Source of the DNA: Takakia lepidozioides
Lineage: Eukaryota; Streptophyta; Takakiopsida; Takakiales; Takakiaceae
Reading direction: 5' to 3'
Assembly: GCA_030704615.1 (NCBI GenBank)
Contig: CM060734.1
Span: 42,734,042-42,798,041 of the forward strand
Length of the DNA: 64,000 nt
Each line of letters opens with the position of its first letter. Position 1 is the stretch's first letter. The notes under the pieces are model-generated. The model saw only the letters and a list, made by a program, of their open reading frames with translations. It ran no database searches and was not told the DNA's origin. Positions 41,735 through 51,403 of the stretch are shown here, piece by piece. The position numbers and the translations under genes are program-made.

Positions 41735-42877
41735 ATTCGTGAGACGACGTCTGAGGAGATCAAACACACGAGGACCGACTCCATCGACACTGAGACGGTG
41801 AAGAGAAGAGTGGATCAAACAATTACTGTCGCTCTATCTGAGCCGGTCATACAAGTAACCTCCACTGGACAGTCGAGGTTGCCATCTGGCTCCACAGAGA
41901 AGGACGATAACGTTGGACGTAGAGATGGAAAAGAGGAGGAGCAGCCTGCCCAGGGATCTCAGCAGCTGACTCCAAGAACAATAATGATTTCAACTCCATT
42001 CTTCCGTTTGTCTACTTTGGGATTTCTCAAATTGAAATTAATAATGAACTCTTCTGTTATTCCACATGACAACATGCATTACCCTCCAGTCGACTATTCC
42101 CTTTCTTTCAATCCAAACAATCTGCATTCCCTTCCTTGGGGACCGAACGGATGCCGGCCAGGATACTACGTCCTGGTTCTGGACATCGGTTACCTTTGTG
42201 AGGTTTTCCTAAAGGATGGAAAGAAAACACCTCCTGCCACCCAGCCTTGTATCTCCGCAGGGAAATTCAAGTTAGCTACGCGAAACGGTCTTGACGAATT
42301 CATTAAGTGGGCTGTCAAAAAGTTTGCCGTTTGTTTTTGGAACACTGGACCTGAAATGAACGTCGAGACTATCGCCAAGGCCGTGTTCGGGAAGTACTAT
42401 TCCCAGGTCAGAACTTACAGCAGTGAGAATTCCGTCATGCATAGATCGACATTCAACGAAAAATGGCCCAAAGCTCCCAAAAATCCCATCTACTTTAAAT
42501 GTCTTTACGACATTTTCGCTGAGGAAGACCCGACAGCTTACAAATCCAATACTCTCATCATCGACACTGTAGACAATATGTACAAGTCCTACTTGAACCC
42601 GTTAGGGCATACCATCTTCCTTCCAAAATATAAGGCGCGCGTAGACCCTGACAGGGATAAATTTCTATTGGAAGAGCTCAAGCCTCATCTTAACATGTTC
42701 CGGTTATCGGGGATGGATGTCATGCTGTTCAACAACCTACATCCTTTCAGCGTTTCGAAGGATTTCTTCGAGGATGACCCAACGGTCAAATTTCTTAGAG
42801 ACTTTGATTATAGGTGGCAGAAGTTCCTTAGCAATCTCGAGTTGCGTGCTGCTGCATTGGGAAATAAAATATTTTAA
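41735..42877 (+). CDS. FCP1/NIF-like HAD phosphatase domain protein A
   Basis: The frame runs from an acceptor at 41,734 (TTAATTTCCTGTAG) to TAA at 42,877. It starts with the 40-residue duplicated exon b, then hydrophilic text, then a HAD-type domain. YYVLVLDIGYLCEV stands where FCP1-like proteins have hhhhDhDxThh (first Asp kept, second position Gly). RNGLDEFIKWAVKKFAVCFW, with NVETIAKAVFG after it, matches the region that follows. SNTLIIDTVDNMYKSYLNP matches the motif with the downstream Asp and NPxN-like text. FCP1/NIF proteins dephosphorylate Ser residues, typically in RNA polymerase II tails. Here the altered motif predicts weak or no catalysis. A dyad element (41,857) lies inside the frame. 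Confidence 0.7.
   Translation: MRETTSEEIKHTRTDSIDTETVKRRVDQTITVALSEPVIQVTSTGQSRLPSGSTEKDDNVGRRDGKEEEQPAQGSQQLTPRTIMISTPFFRLSTLGFLKLKLIMNSSVIPHDNMHYPPVDYSLSFNPNNLHSLPWGPNGCRPGYYVLVLDIGYLCEVFLKDGKKTPPATQPCISAGKFKLATRNGLDEFIKWAVKKFAVCFWNTGPEMNVETIAKAVFGKYYSQVRTYSSENSVMHRSTFNEKWPKAPKNPIYFKCLYDIFAEEDPTAYKSNTLIIDTVDNMYKSYLNPLGHTIFLPKYKARVDPDRDKFLLEELKPHLNMFRLSGMDVMLFNNLHPFSVSKDFFEDDPTVKFLRDFDYRWQKFLSNLELRAAALGNKIF
41857..41880. repeat. 24-bp dyad element, copy 5
   Basis: AACCTCCACTG, GA, CAGTCGAGGTT: one mismatch. GT at 41,855-41,856 precedes it. It is either coding (VTSTGQSRLPS) or the start of an intron. Confidence 0.85.
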
Positions 42878-42889
42878 CTGAGTTTGGTG

Positions 42890-42913
42890 AACCTCGGCTG
42901 TCCAGTGGACGTT
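42890..42913. repeat. 24-bp dyad element, copy 6
   Basis: AACCTCGGCTG, TC, CAGTGGACGTT, 13 bases after the stop of FCP1-like protein A, preceded by GTG. Confidence 0.75.
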
Positions 42914-42997
42914 CTTGTTCACTTGCCTGGTGTCGTTTTTTCCAATGCATTGTACTGTTCCCTTTTATCATCCAAAGTATGAATGACTCTCTGGCAG

Positions 42998-43720
42998 ATT
43001 GGAGCACCTGTTTCTCCTCCTGCGCAAGGGTTGCGTGACGTGAATGGAGTCTTGTGCAAAATCTTGAAGCACAAGAAGAGCTACAATGTCCCCCGGTTTT
43101 CAGAATCAGACTACAGAATTCCAGCTCTTGTCGGATTCCGACTTGTCTTTAGACAGGAGAAATATCGCGAAGTGTGGACAGAGTTGCACAAACACTACCG
43201 GTTAGGGATAATTTGGAGCTCTATGATGTACAAGAACTTGCAGCCCATCTTGGATTTTTTGCTTCATGGTCTACCTCAACCGGCCTTCGTTAGGTCTCAA
43301 GAGGATTGTATTTCATGCCCTACTTCGGTTCACCCTCAATTCAAATCAGGATTGGACCCTCCTCATTTGTTTTTGAAGCCACTGGTCAAGGTCTGGAAAG
43401 GATTTGGTGGGCAATACACCAAGAGTAACACTCTGCTCATTGATGACACCGCCATGAAGTGTGTATTGAACCCGCCTGACTCATGTCTTGTTCTCAAACC
43501 GTTCCAGACCGTTGAGACTGATGGTTGCTATCTTCTCAAGGTTCTTCAGACCTATTTGCTTGGAATGAGGAAACATCCCACTGTTTCAAGCTATCTTAGG
43601 AAAAAAAGGATAGGGTTGAGTCTTTTTCCCAATGTTTCAAATGATCCCAAGTTTAGCCCACTCTGGGATTTTATTGAGGACAACGATTTTAAGAATCTCA
43701 GATATGATGCTTCAAAATAA
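42998..43720 (+). CDS. FCP1/NIF-like HAD domain protein B
   Basis: The exon begins after acceptor CTCTGGCAG (42,997) and ends TAA at 43,720. The catalytic strand reads GLRDVNGVLCKIL: Asp-x-Asn, the form I recall for plant relatives whose motif is LDLNGxL. KYREVWTELHKHYRLGIIWS is the following helix-strand, and SNTLLIDDTAMKCVLNPPDS matches the ...LLIDDSPxKxxxNPP motif. The residues around the catalytic cap are otherwise diverged. Upstream exons of this unit were not identified. It is a paralogue of A and C, within a tandem set spaced about 1-2 kb. Confidence 0.7.
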   Translation: MGAPVSPPAQGLRDVNGVLCKILKHKKSYNVPRFSESDYRIPALVGFRLVFRQEKYREVWTELHKHYRLGIIWSSMMYKNLQPILDFLLHGLPQPAFVRSQEDCISCPTSVHPQFKSGLDPPHLFLKPLVKVWKGFGGQYTKSNTLLIDDTAMKCVLNPPDSCLVLKPFQTVETDGCYLLKVLQTYLLGMRKHPTVSSYLRKKRIGLSLFPNVSNDPKFSPLWDFIEDNDFKNLRYDASK

Positions 43721-43918
43721 ATTATTTTTTATCAATCCCATCTCACTCGAGCTATTGAATATCTTCATGGTTTCTCTTTTTCATTTCCTTGTAATCACAC
43801 ACGTGAAAGATATGGTACTCTCATTTTGACTCATTTTCAGTTGAATTCTTGACGCACATTCCGGGCAATCCCAAGACTCTGATACAGGCCTTCATATGGG
43901 GACATGACTATATCTAGT

Positions 43919-43942
43919 GACCTCCACTGTTCAGTGGAGGTT
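43919..43942. repeat. 24-bp dyad element, copy 7
   Basis: GACCTCCACTG, TT, CAGTGGAGGTT: one mismatch. GT at 43,917-43,918 immediately precedes it. Confidence 0.88.
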
Positions 43943-44583
43943 CGCATTCGTGCATTCCCGGATTTATGATTATGTCTCTTTGGCAGGTTCAAGGAGATGC
44001 TGACAACGTCATCGGTTCCTCAAGTCCCCTAAAGTAACCCTCCGGATCAGCTGTGAGTCGGAGTATTGAAGGCTTTCCGAGGGTTCACGATGGTGCTCAA
44101 ATTGAGGATGGATCCTCTGTCAGACCCTTGTCCTCCCGGGAAGCGGGCGACACTCTTCTCCTCTCGGGTCCTCCTGGGGGTAAAGTCCAAGGTGCAGGTG
44201 AAGAACACAAATATCCCGGAGACTTTATCGACCTTTCCCAACATTCCTCACCCTCCCTATTCAGTACGCAGGGTCTGGTCTATCCAACCCGCAGGGCAAC
44301 CATCGGGGACTCGGCTACGGCTCCACTGCATCTGCTTCCGTCTCTTCCTCGCATATCTCCCCAGCACGAGGGTTGGATAGCCCAAATCCGCAGGAGTCAG
44401 GTGACTTAAATTCATTTCTCGCTCGTTGCTTATTCTCCTAGTTTCACTTAGTTTGGGGTCTGATATTCATCTGTCGCTCCAGGTAAGAAAATCTGCAGAT
44501 TATAACCTTCCTGTCAAACGACGTCTGCATTGGAATGCAGTTCCGAGGTAAATTATTCCTTCGTTGCGTTTTCATTCCATCCA

Positions 44584-45948
44584 GGATGTCGACTGCTCAA
44601 GGGACAATTTTTTGTGCTTGCCTGTTATTGCCCCTCCACTTCTCCTGTCGTTCAATGGCAAAACATCGACACAGCGTGACCCTGAACTGCTCGCACAATG
44701 TTCTGCACCAAAGAGGCGAAAAAGAGCCCCCGAGCCATTTACTTCCTCTGCAGGGAATCATTCCAAAGGACAAAAGGCTGACAAGAAAAAAAGAGCGGAC
44801 TCCAAACACTTGAGGACTCCCTCGGATGTTGTGGCGCCTCGTCAATCCAAGCCCGCGGGAATCCATTGTTCTTCTGTAAGACATTCCAATAAGGCTTCAA
44901 TGGTACATTTCAAAACAATTCTCCACTTTCGTTTGCAGTTTGTTTTTCTGTCCCAAACTAACTTCATAATTTCTATACAAGCGAGTATGGAGCCGCATAA
45001 CTTCTTGAATACGCCTCCCGACAAGGTGCGTCCACTAACCTCCACTTGACAGTCGACGTTCATCTTTTCGTGATCTCGAACTCTTCGATATATGGTCTAC
45101 TCTTGGTCCTTTACAATAGTCCATTGTCGGGACACTTATGTCTCTGAAAACGGTCACTTTGAAACTAAGAAACACTACATCGTGTTGTTTCTGACGGCGG
45201 GAACACTTAAATTGCGCAGGATGGTATCGTCCATCAACCTTCATTTGCCACATCGGGGAAGAGGAAACGGATGCTGTTAATATTGAGTGTCAACGGTCTC
45301 CTTTGCTACCGGCCACCTCCAACCAGCGGTGAATTGTTTAAGGAGAGATTTCGTTTCAGGAAAGTTACAGTTCATGTTCCCGAAAGACCTTTTGTGGTTC
45401 CCCGGCCCGGAGTCTTGGAGTTTCTCAACCTTGCGTTCATGCATTTTCACGTGGCGATCTGGTCATGTGCTGAAAGACATGTTCTTTGTAGGATGCTCGA
45501 GTGCTTAGTTCCTACGAAAATTACGAAGAAGTTTTGCTTCATCTGGTCAGCTGAGGATTGCAAAGACACTACCGGTTACATCATGCCTGGGATGAAATAT
45601 CTCGTTAAGGATATTCGCACTGTTCTTGCCAAGTACCCTGGTACACCCTTTGCAACTCAGGGACAAATACTGCTTGTTGATGATGAGCCATCAAAGGGCC
45701 TCCGAAACCCACCAAATACTAGATTCTTCCCTATTTCATACAAGCCATCACCAAAGGGATTGGTTGACCAGGATGATATGACAAAAGTTGTGTGGCCATA
45801 TATATTGAAAATGGCTGCAGATTCAACAATCGTAGATTACATCAGCGAGAACCCTGCCAAGTGTTCTCGGAAGCCTATTGGTCGTGACCATGCCTATTGG
45901 GCTTGGTATGGAAGATATGTTGATCCTCGTGTTTGGATCCCACAATAA
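44584..45948 (+). CDS. FCP1/NIF-like HAD domain protein C with basic N-terminal region
   Basis: Exon at 44,584-44,875 carries two basic clusters (APKRRKRAPEPF and KADKKKRADSK), a likely nuclear localisation signal. A short exon (about 44,982-45,026) ends at the donor GACAAG|GTGCGT. The last exon (45,220-45,948) reads PSFATSGKRKRMLLILSVNG, LLCYRP, RPGVLEFLNLAFMHFHVAIW, FCFIWSAEDCKDTTG, GQILLVDDEPSKGLRNPPNT and HAYWAWYGRY. The set GKRK(R)hLLhLDhNGLL ... LLVDDxPxKxLRNPPxT is the plant FCP1-like HAD family. The nucleophile Asp is Ser here (LSVNG), so it is probably inactive. Earlier Ser/Pro-rich exons may lie at 43,988-44,400. Ends TAA. Confidence 0.7.
45037..45060. repeat. 24-bp dyad element, copy 8
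   Basis: AACCTCCACTT, GA, CAGTCGACGTT, beginning 10 bases after the donor GTGCGT in the intron before the last FCP1-like exon. Confidence 0.8.
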
Positions 45949-45969
45949 AAGGAACCTGATTACCTTGGT

Positions 45970-46690
45970 ATGTACTTATCCCACTATTTGTTGTTTATGG
46001 ATAATTTGATCTTGAAAGTGTCTTTCACTTGCACTTTTACTTTATCATTTTTTCTACAAATGTTCCACATTTCAGCTGACATTTGTCATATGAAAAATTG
46101 TTTTGCCCCGTCACATTCAAGGAGCGAATTCGAAAAGAAGAAGAAGAGCTTCGTGATTGGCAAGAATGGCGGGCTTCCCGGCAGGCTTCAAGGGCATCAA
46201 GAGATTCACAAGTAGAGTTCCAAGTAACATTTCGGATGATAATGTTACTACTAGGTTCGAGTTCTCCGAAAGTATTTCCGTTTTATCTGGTGCGGAGACC
46301 GTTGCAAGTGGTTGTGGTAACCGAAGGCGTCTTCGAACACATGCCTTGACTGCGAGCCGTTTGGGAGGAGGCTCTGTAATATTAATGGGTTAGTGTAAGC
46401 CGTTGTATGGCTTCGAGCCGCTGGATAACATTAAGTCCAACGGATGTACAATTGACGTTACATTATGTCTGACTGCAACGCCAAAGTTACAATCTCTAAT
46501 AAAATATGAATGTTTATCATCAATGTATGCGGACACATTCTTTCATATCATCCTCTTCATCACATGCCATGATTGTTCTATGTTTGGTTTTGTATGTCAT
46601 CTGATATGGCAACCATTTTTTTGCAAAAAGTTTTATATATCCGACCTTACATCATGGTGTAATTTATTGCATCCTCCCATTTTTTTCGTG
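45970..46690 (+). other. 3' region of the FCP1-like locus; no firm gene
   Basis: A Glu/Lys-rich frame (RIRKEEEELRDWQEWRASRQ, about 46,120-46,190) may be a coiled-coil exon after an acceptor near 46,075. After 46,400 the sequence is AT-rich with no protein-like frame. Confidence 0.35.
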
Positions 46691-46714
46691 AACTTCAACT
46701 TGGCAGTGGATGTT
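46691..46714. repeat. 24-bp dyad element, copy 9 (most diverged)
   Basis: AACTTCAACTT, GG, CAGTGGATGTT, preceded by GTG. It is in AT-rich non-coding DNA beyond the last FCP1-like exon. Confidence 0.6.
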
Positions 46715-46949
46715 CTTCTAAAACCACAATACATACTTATATTGTCTCCAAAAAATGTTTGGAGGATTATATTGTGTATAAAATAACCAAAATAATCATA
46801 TATATTGCTTTATTTCAATAATAAATTTTGTTTATTCATATTTCTCATATTATTTCTGGACCAAACAAAAGTCCAAAATTAGTTAAAATAGTGTTTCCAT
46901 GGTTGAAAGAAAAGCTAGCTGCCATGACACGAGGTCAAGGACAAAGTGA

Positions 46950-47940
46950 TAACGGCTCATTCTTTAGCACATTTCAGCCTGTTTTGCCCTCTTATCAGAG
47001 TCGACCCTTGATTTCCATGTTGAATTCTACAAGTTAGCTTGTTGGGTTGATCTATGGCGGTCTAAATTTTTCTGGCATTACTGCCAATGTGGCGACAGGA
47101 AAGTATCCAAGAACATATAGGGATGAGGAGAAGTTGTGGAAGGAATATTTTTCCGACCCCAGTCAATGGTGGGACGATCGAGGAAAAAAGGTGAATGCCT
47201 GTTACAATCCATAGAGAAGCAGACGTCATTCAGCATAGGAACTAGTGTGTTATGAGTAGGGTTGGGGTGTTTGCTAGAACAAATCTAGGCCGTCATTGTC
47301 AGCCGTTCGAAGCAAGGCGAGGATGTATGCGTGATGTGTGTAGAGGCTGGGATAGCTGAAGGAGCAATGATAGAGTGTGGGTCCAGATTCATCCAATAGG
47401 GCACGATATCAAGCACAAGATTACGTATGATTCCCAGTGGATTAGAGCTACAAGAAACTTGGGCACCTTCTTCTTCGACCTATTTCAGCTTGTTTTGCCC
47501 TCTCACCAGACTTGGCCCTGAGATGCATATTGAATGCTGTAAGTTAGCTCGTTGCTCGTTGATAAGTACGGTCGGGGGTGTTTGCTGGAACAATTCTAGG
47601 CTGTCATTGTCAGATGCTAGCAGGAAGGCAAAGATGTATGCTTGTTTTTTGCAGTGTCATAGAGAGCTGAAGGAGCAGGGATAGAGTGTGTGTCCAGATT
47701 CATCCAAAAGGGCCGGATTTCAAGCTCCACGTTACCTATGATTCCCTATGGAAGGATAGATACAAGAAACCTACATGGATAGATGGTCAACTGGAAGCCG
47801 CAGCAGCAGCGGCACAATGGATAAAATCAGGCACTGCTAATGAAGGCACCTTCTTCAACACATTTCACCCTGTTTTCCCCTCTTATCAGAATCGGCCCTC
47901 AATTTTCATGTCGAATTCTGCAAGTTAGATGTTGAGTGAA
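46950..47940 (+). pseudogene. OSB-like (organellar ssDNA-binding) fragments, repeated
   Basis: At 47,122-47,200 the frame reads EKLWKEYFSDPSQWWDDRGK. At 47,692-47,810 it reads KGPDFKLHVTYDSLWKD, then WIDGQLEAAAAAAQW. Together these match the two halves of the PDF motif of plant OSB proteins (W..FF..P..WWDNR..K...PDFKHK...LW), which bind single-stranded DNA in mitochondria and plastids. A third recurrent segment, FHPVFPSYQNRP or a variant, occurs near 46,975, 47,480 and 47,870. Stops and missing OB-fold sequence show these are fragments, in three partial tandem copies, directly followed by PPR fragments. Confidence 0.5.
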
Positions 47941-48059
47941 TGTACTTGGGAGTGACTTTGACATGATACTGCCAATGTGACAAGGATATGCATTGAACTC
48001 ATTGGTAGCGGGATATTGGGATAACTCTTGGCCATTTGCCATCGTCAAAGCTGAAATTG

Positions 48060-48650
48060 TACTAGTTGTCATTCTGAACACTGCCCTGGTGGACATGTAT
48101 GCCAAATGTGGGTGCAACAAGCCTAATGCAAAGGGAGAGTTCGACAACATGGGCTAAATGAGATGTGGTGTTGTGGAGTGCCATGATTGCAAGGTATGTG
48201 CAGCATGGGTGTGGGATTAAGGCTTTGGAAACCTAAGAGCAAATGATGTGGGAAAGGATGAAGCCAGACCAGGTCATGTTCATTTGTGTTTGTAATATGC
48301 ATATGCGAGCCTAGAAGCCCTGGGAAGGGGCCAAGAGGTTCATGGTGACATCATCAAAGCTGGAATTGTACCTGATGTCATTATGAACATTCTACATGTA
48401 TGTCAAATGTGAGCCTGGTAGCCCTGGAAAGGACGCAACGGTCCATGGTGACATTGTCAAAGCTGGAATTGTATCACTAGATGTCTCTAAACACTGCCTT
48501 GGTGGATATGTATGTCAAATGCAAGCCTGGCATCCCTGAAAAATGGTGCAGAGGTCCACGGTAATATCATCAAAGCTAGTATTGTATCTGATGTGATTCT
48601 GAATGTTGCCGTAGTGGTCATGTATGAGTTGCAAGCATTGGTCTCCCGTG
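48060..48650 (+). pseudogene. Degenerate PPR repeats with about 105-bp period
   Basis: Starts with NTALVDMYAKCGCNKP-like text (48,077), then L-type segments around GTCCATGGTGACATTGTCAA at about 48,338, 48,442 and 48,552. Each is followed by a truncated S-type segment (ATGTATGTCAAATG) and jumps back to AGCCTGG. The spacing of about 105 bp is one third of the 303-bp PLS triplet seen at 55.7-56.7 kb, consistent with internal deletions. Many stops; not functional. Confidence 0.6.
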
Positions 48651-48690
48651 ATCCGTTCCTGAACGTGAGCTCCTAGCGAAGATCAATATC

Positions 48691-49622
48691 ATGGCTAATT
48701 CATGGCAAAAGATGGCAGTTCTAGCTGTCCTCTGTATGTCGGCAATGCTCGACGGAGCTCAAGCACAGAACCAGGTCCTCATTTTTCAATCTTCCGTAGT
48801 TACCTGCTGATCAAAATATTTTTTGTCGGTGAATTTTAGTATGGTGCTTCCATGGCAAGATTTTGCAGTCATCTTCATGTCTTGCAGCAGATTCTCGATA
48901 ATCAACCTGTCCATTGTTGTGGGTGCTTTTGGAGTTGAGTGTCATAGATATATTATGGTTATCTAGGTATCAGGTTAAAGTCAGACATCCATAACCGGCT
49001 GATATAAAAAATATCAACTATCCGTGCAACACTAATAGATACCTTCGGCTGCACTTTAAAATATATATTTTTTTAAAAAAAATCATTTTTTGCTCAAATT
49101 TTTAACTCATACCCGCCTACTACTCGTGGATTTGGATGAAGCGTGCTATTGGTATGCTTTCGACATGTATCCTATGCATTTATTGTTCCAATTTCCAACA
49201 GACGAAGATACAAATGATTAATCCATGGATGTGTGTGTATGTTGTGGCATGACCGTTCAAAACAAACTATTGGTAATTTTCTTGCAAGTTGCTGGGCAAT
49301 ACAATTTCGCAGCAGTACTATTCTCAATGCCAACTGAGAGGTAAATAATGAGGGGTGGTTGAGGTCCTCGCAACTAGATCTCAATAATTATTTAGCCAAC
49401 ATCGACGGGGAGCTGATGCCTGGAAGATACTTTGTACTCACGTGTTATGACGTTATATCTTTGAGATTACCCCCGAGCCGAACTCCTCAAACAGGAAATT
49501 ACTTGATATCGGCTATGTGTTTTCAAGATGATAACACCCGTAATTATAATGCAAGGTACGATGTAAATCTCAATCTGGCGAACGTTGATGGGTATTTGAC
49601 GTGGCAACCGGTTCAAGAATGA
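48691..49622 (+). pseudogene. Cyanovirin-N homolog (CVNH) lectin gene, with a nonsense codon
   Basis: Exon 1 (48,691-48,774) encodes a signal peptide (MANSWQKMAVLAVLCMSAML, then DGAQAQNQ) and ends at CCAG|GTCCTC. After an intron of about 0.5 kb, the frame reads TIGNFLASCWAIQFRSSTIL, then NAN, a TGA at 49,335-49,337, EVNNEGW, SSQLDLNNYLANIDGELM, TCYDV, NYLISAMC, NYNARYDVNLNLANVDGYLT and W, ending TGA at 49,622. This is the CVNH two-repeat pattern (F..SC..I ... L.LN..laNiDG.L twice). The TGA lies where the family has a conserved Cys, so a Cys-to-stop change is likely. The 3' splice site is unclear: TTTTCTTGCAAG at 49,287 fits poorly in phase. CVNH proteins bind high-mannose glycans; secreted in this form. 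Confidence 0.75.
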
Positions 49623-49781
49623 TGATGAGGAGGTTGCGGATCAAGAATTTGTAGTTAGAGGCAGGAAGATGCTCAAGTGAAGATCCAAGTTCAAGGCAAC
49701 TAATTATTTAGTATGATGCATGTATCCACGTCGGTGCTCTACATGTACAAATGCAATCGTATGTTGTTGCATCCATATGCA

Positions 49782-50190
49782 TGTTGTGTACCTAAGCATC
49801 GTGCCACAACATACATCGTTGTCCATCACACATCCTAAGCATACAATCCTAGAAAGCTATGCCACAATGATAATGAAAGTGAACACAATGGAAACACTTC
49901 ACTCATGAATCCACTCAATCACATAAACTAAGTCAAGCCAAGGGCACCTTTGCTACAGGAATCCACCCTACAAAGCCCTCACCACACTCCCTCTCAATAC
50001 CTAGAGCTATGGAGGTGGGAGAGACTCATAGAGGCTCAACTACAAGAAGATGAGCCTTCCTCAACACTCACAAGGGGAAAAATCCATCCCCGTGTCTCAA
50101 GTGAGTGTCGTGCGCATACATATCGCTACACAACTACATCGCTGTCCAAACCACACCACACATATATGCACAATAAAGTAGTCTGCCACA
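49782..50190 (-). repeat. Diverged LTR copy of the methyltransferase retrotransposon family
   Basis: Has the same plan as 28,933-29,460: an 85-bp end block (50,106-50,190, identical to both blocks at 28.9-29.5 kb), an interior sharing CATGAATCCA and AGCCAAGGGCACC-type text, and a diverged 85-bp block at the other end (49,782-49,866, ending TGCCACAATGATAA). No coding sequence is attached. Confidence 0.6.
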
Positions 50191-50209
50191 ATAAATTCTC
50201 CCGAAGGAA

Positions 50210-50357
50210 GTGTAACTTATGGAGTCACTTCACCCCGAAGGGCTACCTGCCTTCCGCTAGGAAGGTGGACACCTTCATGACACACCAGACCGTGGTTTGA
50301 ACCCACAACCACATCCAACGTGGTATGTGGCCATTACCACTGGGCTACATGCTGGTT
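50210..50357 (-). mobile_element. tRNA-derived SINE, copy 2
   Basis: Minus-strand A box (TAGCCCAGTGGTAATGGC) and B box (GGGTTCAAACCACGG), and the same body as 18,250-18,402, about 88 percent identical by eye. It lies between LTR fragments. Confidence 0.72.
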
Positions 50358-50439
50358 GTCTTGATGTGCTTATGATGGGAGTATAGGTTGTTGTGAGGTG
50401 GAGTCCCCATAGCTTGGGGTGCCCCTGGCTCGACTTCTA

Positions 50440-51403
50440 TGTCGTGCGCATACATATCGCTACACAACTACATCGCTGTCCAAAACCACACAACACATGT
50501 GCACACCACACACTAGTATACCACTAGTCCAACCACTAGTCCAACCACTAGGCTACAATAATTGTGTGGACTAGTGACTGCCATAGTGGGCAGCATAGTG
50601 GCAGCCTAGTGACTGACTAGTTGTAGCCTAGTGGTTGGACTAGTGGTGGACTAGTGGTATATTAGTGTGTGGTGTGCACATGTGTTGTGTGATTTTGGAT
50701 AGCGATGTAGTTGTGTAGCGATATGTATGCGCACGACAGCTGTCAAGTTATTTTACCACTAATGTGAAACTAGCTAGGAAATAGCTAGCTTTTACATATT
50801 GACATTTGGGATTGGCCCAAGTGTCAATCCAGGGATCAAGGCGGATTTAGGCCCTGGAGTGGTTATCTTCACGGCAAGCGCGGAAGGCTTATCTTCCTCG
50901 AGTGATAAAGAAGAAGAATACAAGCACGAGCTCACAAATCTGAAGCATAAACTCATGCATATATAACCTCATCACTCAAATACAAGTCAAGCCAAGTGCA
51001 CCCCACGCCATGGGGGATCCACACTACGGCGCCATAGCTAGGCGCGGTGAGGCTCAACTCGAGAAAGATGAGCCTTGCCGTGAAGATAACCACTCCAGGG
51101 CCTAAATCTGCCTTGACCCCTGGATTGACACTTGGGCCAATCCCAAACGTCAATATGTAAAAGCTAGCTATTTCCTAGCTAGTTTCACACTAGTGGTAAA
51201 ATAACTTGACAACTGTTGTGCGCATACATATCGCTACACAACTACATCGCTATCCAAAACCACACAACACATGTGCACACCACACACTAATATACCACTA
51301 ATCCACCACTAGTCCAACCACTAGTCCAACCACTAGGCTACAACTAGTTAGTCACTAGGCTGCCACTATGCTGCCCACTATGGTAGTCACTAGTCCACAC
51401 AAT
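50440..51403. repeat. Large inverted repeat of LTR sequence
   Basis: Bases 50,561-50,903 are the reverse complement of 51,057-51,403 at about 90 percent, with a spacer near 150 bp. Each arm contains the TGTGTGGACTAGTGACT end, the 85-bp-related block, and an interior with AAAATAGCTAGC-like AT-rich text. A third partial copy in direct orientation is at 50,440-50,560. This is probably two LTRs of one family joined head to head, giving a cruciform- or hairpin-forming palindrome. Confidence 0.75.

Noticed and set aside
36867-46714. Dyads as bacterial-type terminators or a CRISPR array
   Set aside because: No T-tract follows, spacing is about 1 kb with unrelated sequence between, and the context is intron-containing plant DNA.
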